A stretch of DNA of 43,594 nucleotides from a virus: positions 1 to 43,594 of IMG/VR virus record IMGVR_UViG_3300048929_000780; one strand, written 5' to 3'. Position 1 is the first letter of the stretch, and each line of letters starts with the position of its first letter. The position numbers were made by a program, and so were the translations under genes. The notes under the pieces are model-generated. The model did no database searches, was not told the origin of the DNA, and saw only the letters and a list, made by a program, of their open reading frames with translations. Shown piece after piece: positions 6,679 through 16,570 of this stretch.

Positions 6679-9600
6679 TCAATCTTCAACCGACACGATC
6701 GATAGGCTCTGCGACGTGGTTGAAGCGTCCCAGTTGCCAGAATCGTGACTGTAGCTCTGACTTGAAAACGCGACGATCTCAGCGCGATAGGTTCTCTGTG
6801 CCGTGCCGTCGGCGCTGTCGTTCAACGTGAGTGACCCGGCCCATCGGGAGATCAGCACGTCGGGCGAATCCGGCTCGTTGCGGATGTCCAGATTGCCCCC
6901 GGCTTGGACCTGGCCCCAAAGCACCTCGCCTGCCGCCCCGATGCGACGATAGACATTGACCGTGGCCGAGTTCGTACCGCCGCCCGGCTGGAATCCTCCG
7001 GGGCCGAGTGCGTTCTTCGTGGCTCGTACCGTTCGGCTGTAGCTGATCACCACCTGCTTGTTCCGCCCATTGGTATCGAACGGGCCGACAGTGACGAAGT
7101 TTCCGATGGTGACAATGCTGGTCGACTGCGCGGCGTTGCGCCTGATGCCCGCGGCCAGCGCACCACCCCAGTAGGCATTGCCATTGACGTCCATCCAGAC
7201 CGTGGCGTTGGCCTTGCTGGCCGCCGCCGCACCGACGTTGGGGCCGAAGTAGTCGATCAACCCTTCACCGCCGACACCGAAGCCGTTGCCGATGATCCGC
7301 TGGGAGTTGCCACGCCACACCCGCAGATAACCCTTCTGGATCTCCAGCCCGTCCGCAGCACCCGGGCTGAGAATGTTCAGCACGTTGGCCAGCATGTTGA
7401 TCTCGCTGGTCGTGCCATTGTTCTTGTTCTGGATGCCCGCGATATTGCCGTTTACGTCGGTGTACAACCCCACGCTGGCGAAGGATTCCTGACCACCCGC
7501 AGACCAAGGCGACGGTGCGTCCTGACCGGGCTGCACCTCTTCCAGCATCGGGCGAACAAAGCGGCCAAAGTCGGTGCCATTCCCTGCTGCGGGCGCCAAG
7601 GCCAAGCGAAAGCCGACAGCCCTGCACCCAGCTGGCGGCTTGAACTTCACAAAGATGCGGTCATACGCAGCCAGCGTATTGCCGCCTCCGGCTGTCGATG
7701 GCGGCGAGATAACCTCCATGCCTGCGCCAGTCACCCACAGGAACGGCACACCCCAATAGCCGCTGGCGTACACGGACGCGATGTAGGTTTTCCCAGGAGT
7801 TACGGGAATGGACGCCGTGCTGCGCCAGATGACATGACCGTTTCCATTTGCCGTGCCGCTCTTCGTCAGAATCAGGGCGCGCATACCGGTCGGCACACCG
7901 GCGTCTACGTCCGTCTGGACATAGCCGGATACGTTCTGTGAGTTCGAGGTATTTGCCTCAAATGCCCAACCCGGCGTGGTTACCGCCGGCACTGCATCCG
8001 CGAATGTCGTGGCGGCGAGCATGTTGCCTGCTCCGCTGAGATTGGCATTGACCTTCGCCTCCAACTGGAGATATGCCGACGCGTCAGCCTTGCCCGCTAC
8101 CGCAGCCTGCACCTGGTTCAACTGCGTCGACTGGGCGGTGATCTGGCCACCCTGCTGGGCGACTGTCGCGTTGGTGGCTTGTAGCCCGCTGGCTGCTGCG
8201 TCGGCGGTCGCCTTTGCCCCATAGGCGTCGGTCACGTCCTGCCACATCACGTTGTCGATCAGCAGTGCGACATTCTGCGGCGTCTGCCCGTTGCGGCCTT
8301 GGATGGTCGCCCAGAGCTGGGCTTTCACCGTGGGGTTGCTGATCGTGACGTAGCCCGAGATCTTCGTCCAATTTGCCAAGGCATCCATTCGCTGCGAACC
8401 AGTTGTCGGCGCGGAATACCATGCGCGCACACCTGCCGAGTTGATGCCAGTCACACCGATCGAGTACGTCGATCCACCCGGCGCGACAGCGTCCGGATCG
8501 TTCTTGAGCCACGCCTCCACGAGGTACACGCGCCCTTCGTTGGTCAGGATCTCAGGACCGAAGTAGCTGTCCGTGTTGGTATTGCTGGGCGCCCCGGTGC
8601 GAAGCAGGCGCGCAGCGCGAGAACCGACGTACGCACGGGCGCCAGCGGCACCGGCGATCGCTCGCAGCGTTCCGGTTCCAGCCTGGTAGATCAGCGCGTC
8701 GGCGGCGTAGCCCTCAAAGCCCCCGTCGATCAGGATATTCGGGCCTGCCTGCTGGGTGGCCGCGAGCTGTGCGTTCACTGAGGTGATCGCTTGGCCCTGA
8801 GCGGTGGTGGTGCCCTCCAGCGCAGTGATCATCCCGGTCAGCGTGCTGGTCGCCGCAACGGTGGCATCCAGCGCCTGCGCCATCGCCCGCTTGTCGTCCG
8901 CCCCGATCGGCACGCCGTTCAGAACCTGCAGGGTGTACTCACACCACAGGTCAAGGCGGGCGCTGGTTGACGCGGGACTCAACACCTCCGTGCCAGCACC
9001 AGCCCCGAACTTTCGCCGCCCAATGAGGATGTACATGCGCGAGCTGGTCAGGGTGCCGACGGCAGCCGTGGTCCCGCCAGCGTCCACCAAGGCCGCGCGC
9101 AGTGCCGCCGCGCCGACGCCGCCGGGCAACAGAGTGCCGACGCTGTCGCTGGTGTAGACGATGAAGTACTGGTTCTCCGGAATGGTAGCGATGAAGTCGG
9201 CCATCGCCTGCGCGTTGCCGTTGGCGTCTGCCCAGGTATCAAAGCCGTTTCGCGATCCCAACGTGCTGTCGGCGTTGATCAGCACCACACCGAAGCCCCG
9301 GCCGGCCGGTGCAACCATCGCGCCCGAGGGGTTGCGAATGCCGGTGGCGCGTGGGCCGTTGGTGGGCTGGCTGGAGGTCACAGCGTTCGCCGTAATCTGA
9401 TAGCTCTTCACTTCACCAAGCGCCGACAGCTTCGCGTTGACGCTCGTAAGCGCCGTGCCTTGGCTGGTGACGGTGTTGCCGAGCTGAGTGACCCTGCTAT
9501 CGAGCGAGGTCAGGGCCGCGTTGCTGGCCTTGCCGGCTACGTCCGCCTGCACCTGCGTCAGCGCACTTCCCTGGGTGACAAGCGTCCCTTCCACGACGCC

Positions 9601-11610
9601 CACCCGCGTGGTGATTGAAGACAGTCCAGAGGCATTGGAGGCGATCTGCTCTTCGTCGGTGACATCGACGAATTCGAAGTCATCCACCAGTACGTAGCCG
9701 GCGCTGTTATAGATGCCCGCCGAGATCCGGAATCGCAGAATGTCATCGCCGATCGTGAAGGTCTGCTCAACCAGGCGCCAATCGGTCCATGCGGCGATGT
9801 ACCACTGGGACCACAACAGCAGTTCCACGCCGTCGGTCCGAACCGCACCCACGCGGATCTTCGAGCTGGCGGTGTCGCCGACGTAGTCGCCACTCACCTT
9901 TACCCATGCGCGAAGCCTGTACCGGCGCCCCGCTTTGACCTCGATTCCTTCATTGAGGTTCGCCTGCGCGGAGCTGGCGACGCCAGGCGGGGCAACAATC
10001 GCGCCACGGAGGCACTTGCCGCCATTGCGCCCTTCATTGCTGATGGACCAGCTGCTGGGCGCACCGGTCACTGCCCAGCCGGCGAGGTCGTTCACCAGAT
10101 CGCCGTTGATGATCAGGTTCACGCCTCGGCCCATCGCCGCACGCAGATCCGACGACACCTTCGTCGTGGCCTGGGCATTGGCCTGGTCCGCCGCGACCAT
10201 CGCGTCCTGTAGCGTCGTCACCGATGCGCTGGTGGCCAGGCCGCCGCTGCCGGCGGGCATGCGGGCTTCCATGGTCGTGATGCGCTGAACCTGCGAGCTG
10301 TCGGCCGCCGCGCGGGCGGTACGCTCATCGCCCATCAACCCCTGCGCCTGGCTGAGGTCGGTTCCGGTGTAGTTGCCGCGCATCTGTACGGCAAGGGTGT
10401 TCCGCTGGGTGGCTTCAGACGCGAGCGCGGTGACGCGGGCCTGCGTCTCTTCCTGCACCAGTGCCACGCTGGCGGCCGGCATCGGCCGGCCAATGGCCAG
10501 CCAGTCGATCAGGTAGTAGTCGGATACGCCCTGCGCGGCGCCCAGCTGCAGCCGGATGGCGGCGATAGTGCTGGGGCGCCAAGCGATGTCGGCCACGTCC
10601 AAGGTGGCCACGCCGGCGCTGTCCCATGCCGGCTCTGCCATCGTCACCCGCTTGGCCGTGTTCCAGGCGGCGTCCGTCGTGGTGGTCCACTGCAAGGCAC
10701 CGGCCCAGGTCGGGTTGCCCACCTTCTTGATCCGCATCTTCACGAATCGGTAGCCGCTGCCGTCGATAGCCAAGCCACCGGGCGACTGCACGTAGGGGTT
10801 GGCCGCGGCGTTGGCCGGCCGCAGCCAGCCGTCCACCAGAGCCGGTGCGCCGTTGCCGGTCCAGCTCTCCACCGTCAGGTTGAAGTCCCAGATCCGCTTG
10901 CTGTCGAACTGCGTGCCGCTGCCAGCGGCGACCTCCGACAGCGCGCGGGACAGGGAGTCGAAGCCATTCTGCTGCGTCTCGCTGACCTCGGTGATGGCAG
11001 CCTCGCGCTCCAGTTTCTCGTTCAGCAGGTCGGTGGCGCGGGTCTGCCCCTCGGCCGCGATCGCGTCCATGGCCTGGCCGATCTGGGTGACGCGGGTCTG
11101 CGCCTCCAGCACCAGACTCGCGTTGACCAGGCCGATATCGCGAGCACGGGCGGCCGCCTCGTTGGCGTCAGCCAGCGCGCGATCGAGGATCTCCTTGTCC
11201 AGCTTCTGCTGAGCGGTAACCAGCTGGGCCGTGGTCGGCGCTGGCGTGGCCTCAACCACCGTGCCTTGCCCAGGCTTGCCGCGCACCGAAGCGGTGATGC
11301 GGAAATACCACTTCTGCCCGCTGCCATCGCTGTAGAGGTAACGGGTTTCGGTGGTGCGGTGGATCTCCGTCCAGGGTCCATCCTGGGCGGGGCCGCGCTC
11401 GATGATGTAGACCACCCCCACCTGGTCAACGGCGTCCCATTCGATCAGGACGCCGTCGGCGACCGGCTCTGGCGTCACCCCATCCACCGGGGGCGTCTCC
11501 GGGGACACGTACACCGTCGGGAACCAGGACGAGTTCTGCGCCGTCACCGGGGTGACAGACGGCAACGCGCCCGCCCCGATATCAATCAGGATGATTTTCC
11601 GTTCTTGCAT
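6679..11610 (-). CDS. J-like tail tip/fibre protein with FN3, beta-sandwich and ILEI-like domains
   Basis: 1643 aa. Distal tail protein likely to contact the host receptor. From the N-terminus: a fibronectin type III domain (about 40-125), a coiled coil, a first beta-sandwich (about 235-375), coil, a CBM-like sandwich beginning GVNLIINGDL (about 495-650), coil, an ILEI/FAM3-like domain (about 765-870, FGVVLINAD then FDTWADANGNAQAMADFIA), further CBM-like sandwiches (about 955-1130 and 1190-1370), a DUF1983-like segment (LYTDVNGNIAG, about 1370-1460) and a C-terminal beta domain. Repeated coil units such as QGSALTQVQADVAGKAS link them. It lacks the N-terminal hub domain of lambda gpJ; the upstream 16571 and 17337 genes may supply that. 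It starts 4 nt after the tape-measure stop. Confidence 0.9.
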   Translation of the reverse strand: MQERKIILIDIGAGALPSVTPVTAQNSSWFPTVYVSPETPPVDGVTPEPVADGVLIEWDAVDQVGVVYIIERGPAQDGPWTEIHRTTETRYLYSDGSGQKWYFRITASVRGKPGQGTVVEATPAPTTAQLVTAQQKLDKEILDRALADANEAAARARDIGLVNASLVLEAQTRVTQIGQAMDAIAAEGQTRATDLLNEKLEREAAITEVSETQQNGFDSLSRALSEVAAGSGTQFDSKRIWDFNLTVESWTGNGAPALVDGWLRPANAAANPYVQSPGGLAIDGSGYRFVKMRIKKVGNPTWAGALQWTTTTDAAWNTAKRVTMAEPAWDSAGVATLDVADIAWRPSTIAAIRLQLGAAQGVSDYYLIDWLAIGRPMPAASVALVQEETQARVTALASEATQRNTLAVQMRGNYTGTDLSQAQGLMGDERTARAAADSSQVQRITTMEARMPAGSGGLATSASVTTLQDAMVAADQANAQATTKVSSDLRAAMGRGVNLIINGDLVNDLAGWAVTGAPSSWSISNEGRNGGKCLRGAIVAPPGVASSAQANLNEGIEVKAGRRYRLRAWVKVSGDYVGDTASSKIRVGAVRTDGVELLLWSQWYIAAWTDWRLVEQTFTIGDDILRFRISAGIYNSAGYVLVDDFEFVDVTDEEQIASNASGLSSITTRVGVVEGTLVTQGSALTQVQADVAGKASNAALTSLDSRVTQLGNTVTSQGTALTSVNAKLSALGEVKSYQITANAVTSSQPTNGPRATGIRNPSGAMVAPAGRGFGVVLINADSTLGSRNGFDTWADANGNAQAMADFIATIPENQYFIVYTSDSVGTLLPGGVGAAALRAALVDAGGTTAAVGTLTSSRMYILIGRRKFGAGAGTEVLSPASTSARLDLWCEYTLQVLNGVPIGADDKRAMAQALDATVAATSTLTGMITALEGTTTAQGQAITSVNAQLAATQQAGPNILIDGGFEGYAADALIYQAGTGTLRAIAGAAGARAYVGSRAARLLRTGAPSNTNTDSYFGPEILTNEGRVYLVEAWLKNDPDAVAPGGSTYSIGVTGINSAGVRAWYSAPTTGSQRMDALANWTKISGYVTISNPTVKAQLWATIQGRNGQTPQNVALLIDNVMWQDVTDAYGAKATADAAASGLQATNATVAQQGGQITAQSTQLNQVQAAVAGKADASAYLQLEAKVNANLSGAGNMLAATTFADAVPAVTTPGWAFEANTSNSQNVSGYVQTDVDAGVPTGMRALILTKSGTANGNGHVIWRSTASIPVTPGKTYIASVYASGYWGVPFLWVTGAGMEVISPPSTAGGGNTLAAYDRIFVKFKPPAGCRAVGFRLALAPAAGNGTDFGRFVRPMLEEVQPGQDAPSPWSAGGQESFASVGLYTDVNGNIAGIQNKNNGTTSEINMLANVLNILSPGAADGLEIQKGYLRVWRGNSQRIIGNGFGVGGEGLIDYFGPNVGAAAASKANATVWMDVNGNAYWGGALAAGIRRNAAQSTSIVTIGNFVTVGPFDTNGRNKQVVISYSRTVRATKNALGPGGFQPGGGTNSATVNVYRRIGAAGEVLWGQVQAGGNLDIRNEPDSPDVLISRWAGSLTLNDSADGTAQRTYRAEIVAFSSQSYSHDSGNWDASTTSQSLSIVSVED

Positions 11611-11614
11611 GGGG

Positions 11615-14600
11615 TTACCTGTTGAGGGTTTCGCGGATAGCGGAGCTGTTGCTCGTGCGTACGCCCGACGTGGTCACGCGGAGTAGCTCGCGGAGCACTT
11701 GGTTCTGTTCGGCCAGCAGGGTGTTGCCCTGCTGCACAGCCGCTGTCGTCTCGGCCTGGCCCTTCCCATCGACCATCAGGTCGAACACCGCCCGGCTGAA
11801 GTTGTCCGGCAGCGCCTCGATCACGTCAGCCAGCTTGCCCATGCTGGTGCCGTCCTCGAGGTCGAGGTTGCCCACCTTCATGCTGTCGATCAGGCCGGTG
11901 ACCTGCCCGTAGAGGCTGTTGTAGTCCTGGCCACTGGCGTAGAGGTTCCGACCGAAGCCCAGGGCCGCCTGTGCGGCCGCCTGCGCCGCGCTGCTGTCGC
12001 CGCCGGACACGGCGCGCTCCAGCTCCCGCATCGTCTCCTGCAGCTTCTCCTGATCGGTCAGCGGAGACAGGTCGCTGATCGAAAGCCCGTACTTCATGGC
12101 CTTCTTGTCGGCGTCGATCTGGGCCTGCAGCTTGCCCATGTTGGTCGCCCGCAGCGCCTCGATCTTGGCCAGGTCTTCCGCCCGGGCGCCGGACAAGCCC
12201 AGCGCCTTGGCGTAGTCGTTGGCCGCCTTCACCTGCTGGCGGTACGTGCGCTCGATCGTGAGCGCCTGTGACTGGTACTGCGTCAGGTTGCCGGTGAGCA
12301 GCTGCGTGGACACATCCGCCATCAGCGTGGCGTAGTTGCCCAGAAGCCCGGTGACCTTCTCGATCTGGGTGGCCAGGTCCGTGCCTGCGACGCCGGCCAG
12401 GTCCTGGAAGTAGTCCACCGCCTTGTTGACCTTCTCGATCTCCATGCTGTTCAGTGCCCGGCCCAGCTGGTCGGCATTGCCGACGGCCAGCGCGATCGAC
12501 GCACTCAGCGCGGAGAAAACGTCGGCCGACTCGTAGTACCCGTCCAGCTGGTTGCCGAAGCCCGACGCCCGCACCGCCTCGGTGAACAGGCGGTCGGTCA
12601 TGTCGCCCAGGTAGGCTTCCAGCTGGGCCTTGGCCTCGGCCGAGTCGGCGGACAGCGACAGCTTGCCAAGGTTCACGCGCACACCGGCCAGCTGTTGGGT
12701 CAGATCCACACCCAGCTGCTTGGCCAGATCCGTGGTTGCACCGCGCACCTGGCGCGCGGCCATATCGAAGGTGCGGTCGATGTTGGGATCGAGGCCGGTG
12801 TACTGCGTCCACTTCTTGTCGCTGCGGAACAGACCGCCCTTCGCCTTTACGTCCGCGTAGCTCTGGCCAGCGAAGCCGTCAAAGCCGTAGCTCCCGGTGA
12901 TGCCCTGCCCGGTGATCTTGGGCGCGCTGCGGCCGAACAGCTTTGCGTGGATGCTGGACCCCGACAAGATCGAGGCGGTCTTGTCGTTAAGGCCCAGCCC
13001 ACGGAAGCTCTTGTCCGCAAGGCCCACAGCGCCGGCCGTGGCGATCTTGCCTGCCCAGCTTTCGCCATTGGCGATGTCCCAGCCCTGATCGAACAGCTCA
13101 GCGTTCTTCATCATGCCGGCGATGATCCAGCCAATGATTGGCACCGCTGCCGCCGCGGAAGAGCCGGCAGCGCCAGCACCAGCTGCTGCCGACCCGCCCG
13201 CAGCACCACCGCCGGTGAGTGCCGCCACGTTGTTGCCAAACCCCATCAAGCTGCCCGCGCTGGCGCCACTCGACGCAGCAGATCCGGCACTGAAAAGGCC
13301 CTGCCCCTTGGACAACAGCCCGGCGATCGTCCCAACATTCTGGCCGCCTGCGGCGGATCCGTTCCCGCCGAACATGCCCATGATGCTTTGCATGCTGAAG
13401 CCGCTGCCCTGGCTGCCCCAGTTGCTGAAGCCCTCCATGATCCGCGTCTGGATCGGGATCACCAGCTTCTGCTGCAGCAGCTGGCGTGCGATGTCGCGCA
13501 AGCCCTGCTTGGCTACGTCCTTCATGTCATCCCACAGGCTGTTGAAGTCGCGCAGCCCGCCGGCGATAAACTCGGCCATGGCGTCGGCGGCGCCGTCCAC
13601 ACCCTGCAGCACGACATTCGCCCACGCCTCTACGTTGGCCGCGGCCTCTTCCACTTGGAGTGACAACGCCGCTGAAGCATCCGCAGCGGCCAGCATCGAA
13701 CGCTCGTACTCTTCGTAGCTCGCCGCGCCCTTGGCCAGCGCCAGCGCTTCCTTGCCGCCGGCTGCCTCCACCGCCTTCTGCAGCTCTTGGCGCATGTCGC
13801 GCTCGTTGAGCAGCTGCCGGCGATACAGCTCGCGTGCGCGGCCGATCTTGCCCAGCATCGCCAGCTCGGCGTCCATTGTCGCAAGCAAGGCCTCCGGGCT
13901 CGCAATGGCCCGATCCACCTCCGCCGCCACCTTGGCGTATTCCATTGCGCTCTGGGCCATCAGCACGTTGGCATCAGCCTGGGCGACGTTGCCCTTGGCC
14001 AGCGCGGCGTTGTACTCGGCCATGTTCTGCAGGTGCTTGGCCATCGCCTCGTCGAGCGGGCCATTCATCGCCGCTTCGGCCAGCTCCGCCTGCTGGCGGT
14101 AGCGCTCAAGCGCTTCGGTCGCGGCCTTCTGCTCCTTGATCGCCGCCTTGTCACCCGCCTTCGCAGACTGCGCGGCTTTCTGGGCCACCTCGGTCTGACG
14201 AATCAGGCTCAGCCCCAGCGCGATCTGCTTGTTGTACTCAGCGCGTTGCTCCGCGCTGAGCTTGTCGGCGCCTCCGGCCGCGTTGATCTTCTGCCCGACG
14301 TCAACCATGAAGGCTGCCTCGGCGCCCTGCTTCAGGCGCACGAGGTTCACAAGCTGGCCGTCAATGCTCGACTGTAGCGACTTCAGGTGCTGGTCGATCC
14401 CGTCAGAAGCGGCCTTGGAGGCTACTGCTTGGCGATTCAACGCAGCGGTGGTTGCGTCCGTCTGCTTCTCGGCTTCACCGCTGACGCCAGTGAGAGACTC
14501 CATCAAACCGCGCTGTCTCTCAAGCTCCCGGCTACTGGTTGCAGCAGCTGCGGTCTGCTGAGTAAGCGCCTTGGAAATTGCATCGGCCGCTGGCGAGCCA

Positions 14601-16054
14601 TCCGCCATCACCTTCCAAGCGGCCTCGAGTCCTTCGGAGAACTCGTCCGCACTGATCTTTCCAGCACGCAGAGAGACCTTCAACTGGTCCGTCTCTTTGA
14701 TGAATGCGTCAGCCTTCGAAACATCAGCAAAGGCAGCTGCAGCCGAGGTCATCCGACCAATTGAAGCCGCAACCTCCTCATACGACTCGCTGATACGGGC
14801 ATCGAGCTTCAGCAGCTCACCCGCCTGCTCCTGCTTGTTCAGTTCGCGGTACTTTGCAATCGTGTCGTCGAGCGTGCCGTTGAAATCGAGAAGCGCGCTG
14901 TCCGCATCCTTGGTGCTGTCGCGAATCACCCACCATCCCGCTGCTGCCGTGGCAAGGGCGGCGGCGATCCCCACCGGGCCTCCCAGAGCCGCGTAGGCAG
15001 ATGCCAAGCCTTGTGCGGCGACGCGCGCGGCGGTTTGCGCTGCTGTGAGGCGCACTGTTGCGGGAACCATTCCCATCATTCCGACCGAAGCCCGATTGGC
15101 CACGACTGCATTGGTCGCCCAGAGCGCGTTGAGGGCTGCTATTCCCTTCGTCAGCTTCCCACCGGCGTAGAACACGCCCAACCCCACGCCGAGCGGCACC
15201 GCGGCCGCTGCCACGACGTTTAGGTTCTGTGCAAACGAGTTGACCGCTGCCGTGGCCGCGGCGATGCCTCCGCTCTGCGCCTGGCTGCCGAGCAGACCAT
15301 TGAATGACTCTTTCAAGCCGTTGAGGGCACCGCCCAGCGTCTCACGCGCGGCCTTCCCGGCGCCCGCGTAGGACTCTTCCATTACCCCCATTACTATGGC
15401 CTGAGCCTCACCGAGGCGACCGGCGGCCTCCAGTGACGCCAGCATGTCCTTCTGCTGGGCGGTGAACTTGAAACCTTGCTTCGTCAGCGCTGAAACACCC
15501 TCTGCGGGGTACTCCAGTGCCTTGCCAATGGTCTCGGCAGATTGAGTGATGTTTTCACCCAATCGTACGGACTGATCAATCGCCAACTGCAGCGCGCGCG
15601 GGAAGTTCTCCCCCACGATGCCGGTGTAGGAGAGCAACCGAGTCTGCGCATTGACAATCTCGCCCGACGAATGGACCGTCGCCTTGGCCATCTTGTCAGC
15701 CATGTCGATCAGCTGTTTGCTGTTGAATCCAGCAGCCTGCCCCGTGGACTTCAGGGCCGCGTTCAACTGCGCCAGCTCGTTCTGGGCGTTCACGGTTTCG
15801 GTGATGAACTTACCCAGAAGCGCGCCGCCACCGATCGCACCGAATCCCTTTGCCAGCGTGGCCATGCTTACTTCGATGCTGGTGACGGACACCTTGGCGT
15901 CGCGTGCAGCCTGAGCGAAGCTATCAGACATCTCTCGCTGCATCTGCCGCATGGCTCGTGCAGAGCGATCCGACGCGCGCGCAGCTTTTCCCAGGTCACG
16001 TTCGAAACTGCCGGTTTCGGCGAGCAGGTCAACGGTAAGGGTGTAGAGGGCCAT
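11615..16054 (-). CDS. Tail tape measure protein
   Basis: 1479 aa. Sets tail length and passes through the tail tube. The start at 16054 (MALYTLTVDLLAETGSF) is the typical beginning of lambda-H-like tape measures; the open frame runs further upstream but crosses a terminator hairpin. Long coiled coils fill the first and middle parts, a hydrophobic Ala/Gly-rich segment lies near residue 370 (AAALATAAAGWWVI), and a Gly/Ala/Ser-rich stretch lies near 930-970. It is the longest tail gene after the tip protein and sits between the lipoprotein and tip genes. Confidence 0.93.
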   Translation of the reverse strand: MALYTLTVDLLAETGSFERDLGKAARASDRSARAMRQMQREMSDSFAQAARDAKVSVTSIEVSMATLAKGFGAIGGGALLGKFITETVNAQNELAQLNAALKSTGQAAGFNSKQLIDMADKMAKATVHSSGEIVNAQTRLLSYTGIVGENFPRALQLAIDQSVRLGENITQSAETIGKALEYPAEGVSALTKQGFKFTAQQKDMLASLEAAGRLGEAQAIVMGVMEESYAGAGKAARETLGGALNGLKESFNGLLGSQAQSGGIAAATAAVNSFAQNLNVVAAAAVPLGVGLGVFYAGGKLTKGIAALNALWATNAVVANRASVGMMGMVPATVRLTAAQTAARVAAQGLASAYAALGGPVGIAAALATAAAGWWVIRDSTKDADSALLDFNGTLDDTIAKYRELNKQEQAGELLKLDARISESYEEVAASIGRMTSAAAAFADVSKADAFIKETDQLKVSLRAGKISADEFSEGLEAAWKVMADGSPAADAISKALTQQTAAAATSSRELERQRGLMESLTGVSGEAEKQTDATTAALNRQAVASKAASDGIDQHLKSLQSSIDGQLVNLVRLKQGAEAAFMVDVGQKINAAGGADKLSAEQRAEYNKQIALGLSLIRQTEVAQKAAQSAKAGDKAAIKEQKAATEALERYRQQAELAEAAMNGPLDEAMAKHLQNMAEYNAALAKGNVAQADANVLMAQSAMEYAKVAAEVDRAIASPEALLATMDAELAMLGKIGRARELYRRQLLNERDMRQELQKAVEAAGGKEALALAKGAASYEEYERSMLAAADASAALSLQVEEAAANVEAWANVVLQGVDGAADAMAEFIAGGLRDFNSLWDDMKDVAKQGLRDIARQLLQQKLVIPIQTRIMEGFSNWGSQGSGFSMQSIMGMFGGNGSAAGGQNVGTIAGLLSKGQGLFSAGSAASSGASAGSLMGFGNNVAALTGGGAAGGSAAAGAGAAGSSAAAAVPIIGWIIAGMMKNAELFDQGWDIANGESWAGKIATAGAVGLADKSFRGLGLNDKTASILSGSSIHAKLFGRSAPKITGQGITGSYGFDGFAGQSYADVKAKGGLFRSDKKWTQYTGLDPNIDRTFDMAARQVRGATTDLAKQLGVDLTQQLAGVRVNLGKLSLSADSAEAKAQLEAYLGDMTDRLFTEAVRASGFGNQLDGYYESADVFSALSASIALAVGNADQLGRALNSMEIEKVNKAVDYFQDLAGVAGTDLATQIEKVTGLLGNYATLMADVSTQLLTGNLTQYQSQALTIERTYRQQVKAANDYAKALGLSGARAEDLAKIEALRATNMGKLQAQIDADKKAMKYGLSISDLSPLTDQEKLQETMRELERAVSGGDSSAAQAAAQAALGFGRNLYASGQDYNSLYGQVTGLIDSMKVGNLDLEDGTSMGKLADVIEALPDNFSRAVFDLMVDGKGQAETTAAVQQGNTLLAEQNQVLRELLRVTTSGVRTSNSSAIRETLNR

Positions 16055-16064
16055 GGTCCGTCCA

Positions 16065-16092
16065 TAAAAAAGGCCCGCACATGGCGGGCCTT
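16065..16092 (-). terminator. Terminator-like hairpin ahead of the tape measure gene
   Basis: On the minus strand: stem GGCCCGC / GCGGGCC with a 5-nt loop followed by six T. It lies between the lipoprotein stop and the tape-measure ATG, so the tape measure needs read-through or antitermination. Confidence 0.8.
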
Positions 16093-16149
16093 GTTTGAAT
16101 AATCCCCCAGACACAGGCCCGGGCAGCTATCAGATTTTGGGATGTCGCG

Positions 16150-16515
16150 TCAGTCCGAGAAACACGTGCTCTCGTCCTGACCGGCAAATCTCCCGCACTT
16201 CAGCATCAGCTTCTGCAGTCCGGTCGAAGTGTTCTGCCGATACGACGCCAGCTGAGTAGCCACCGCGTCGTCACTCATTGGCAGTGCAGACGGGGTCCGA
16301 TCTTTGGACGACCAAACACCCACAAAGCAGAAGCGCTTCTCCTTACACACATCCGCTACCGCGCGACCGATGACGTCAGCATTCCCTGCAAAGCGCTCAT
16401 CGATCTCCACGAAGTGAAAGTCCCCCTGCTTCGCCACTACACGCCAAACCTTTGGCCCCGATCCCCCGCAAGCGACCAGCGCTGAGAGCAGAGCCAGCAC
16501 TACCAACTTCCTCAT
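16150..16515 (-). CDS. Phage-encoded lipoprotein in the tail operon
   Basis: 121 aa. A strong ribosome site (AAAGGAGGTT) fixes the start at 16515. The N-terminus MRKLVVLALLSALVACGG is a type II signal peptide with lipobox LVAC, so Cys16 should be lipidated. The mature part is small and contains four further Cys, with a VCKEKRFCFVGVWSS segment. No homology recognised. A lipoprotein gene inside a tail operon suggests a lysogenic-conversion or superinfection-exclusion factor, as with known phage lipoproteins that block DNA entry; this is inference. A terminator follows directly. Confidence 0.8.
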   Translation of the reverse strand: MRKLVVLALLSALVACGGSGPKVWRVVAKQGDFHFVEIDERFAGNADVIGRAVADVCKEKRFCFVGVWSSKDRTPSALPMSDDAVATQLASYRQNTSTGLQKLMLKCGRFAGQDESTCFSD

Positions 16516-16570
16516 TTGCAACCTCCTTTGTAGAAATGGGAGTTTGGCATCACCGTCGAACGCGACCAAA

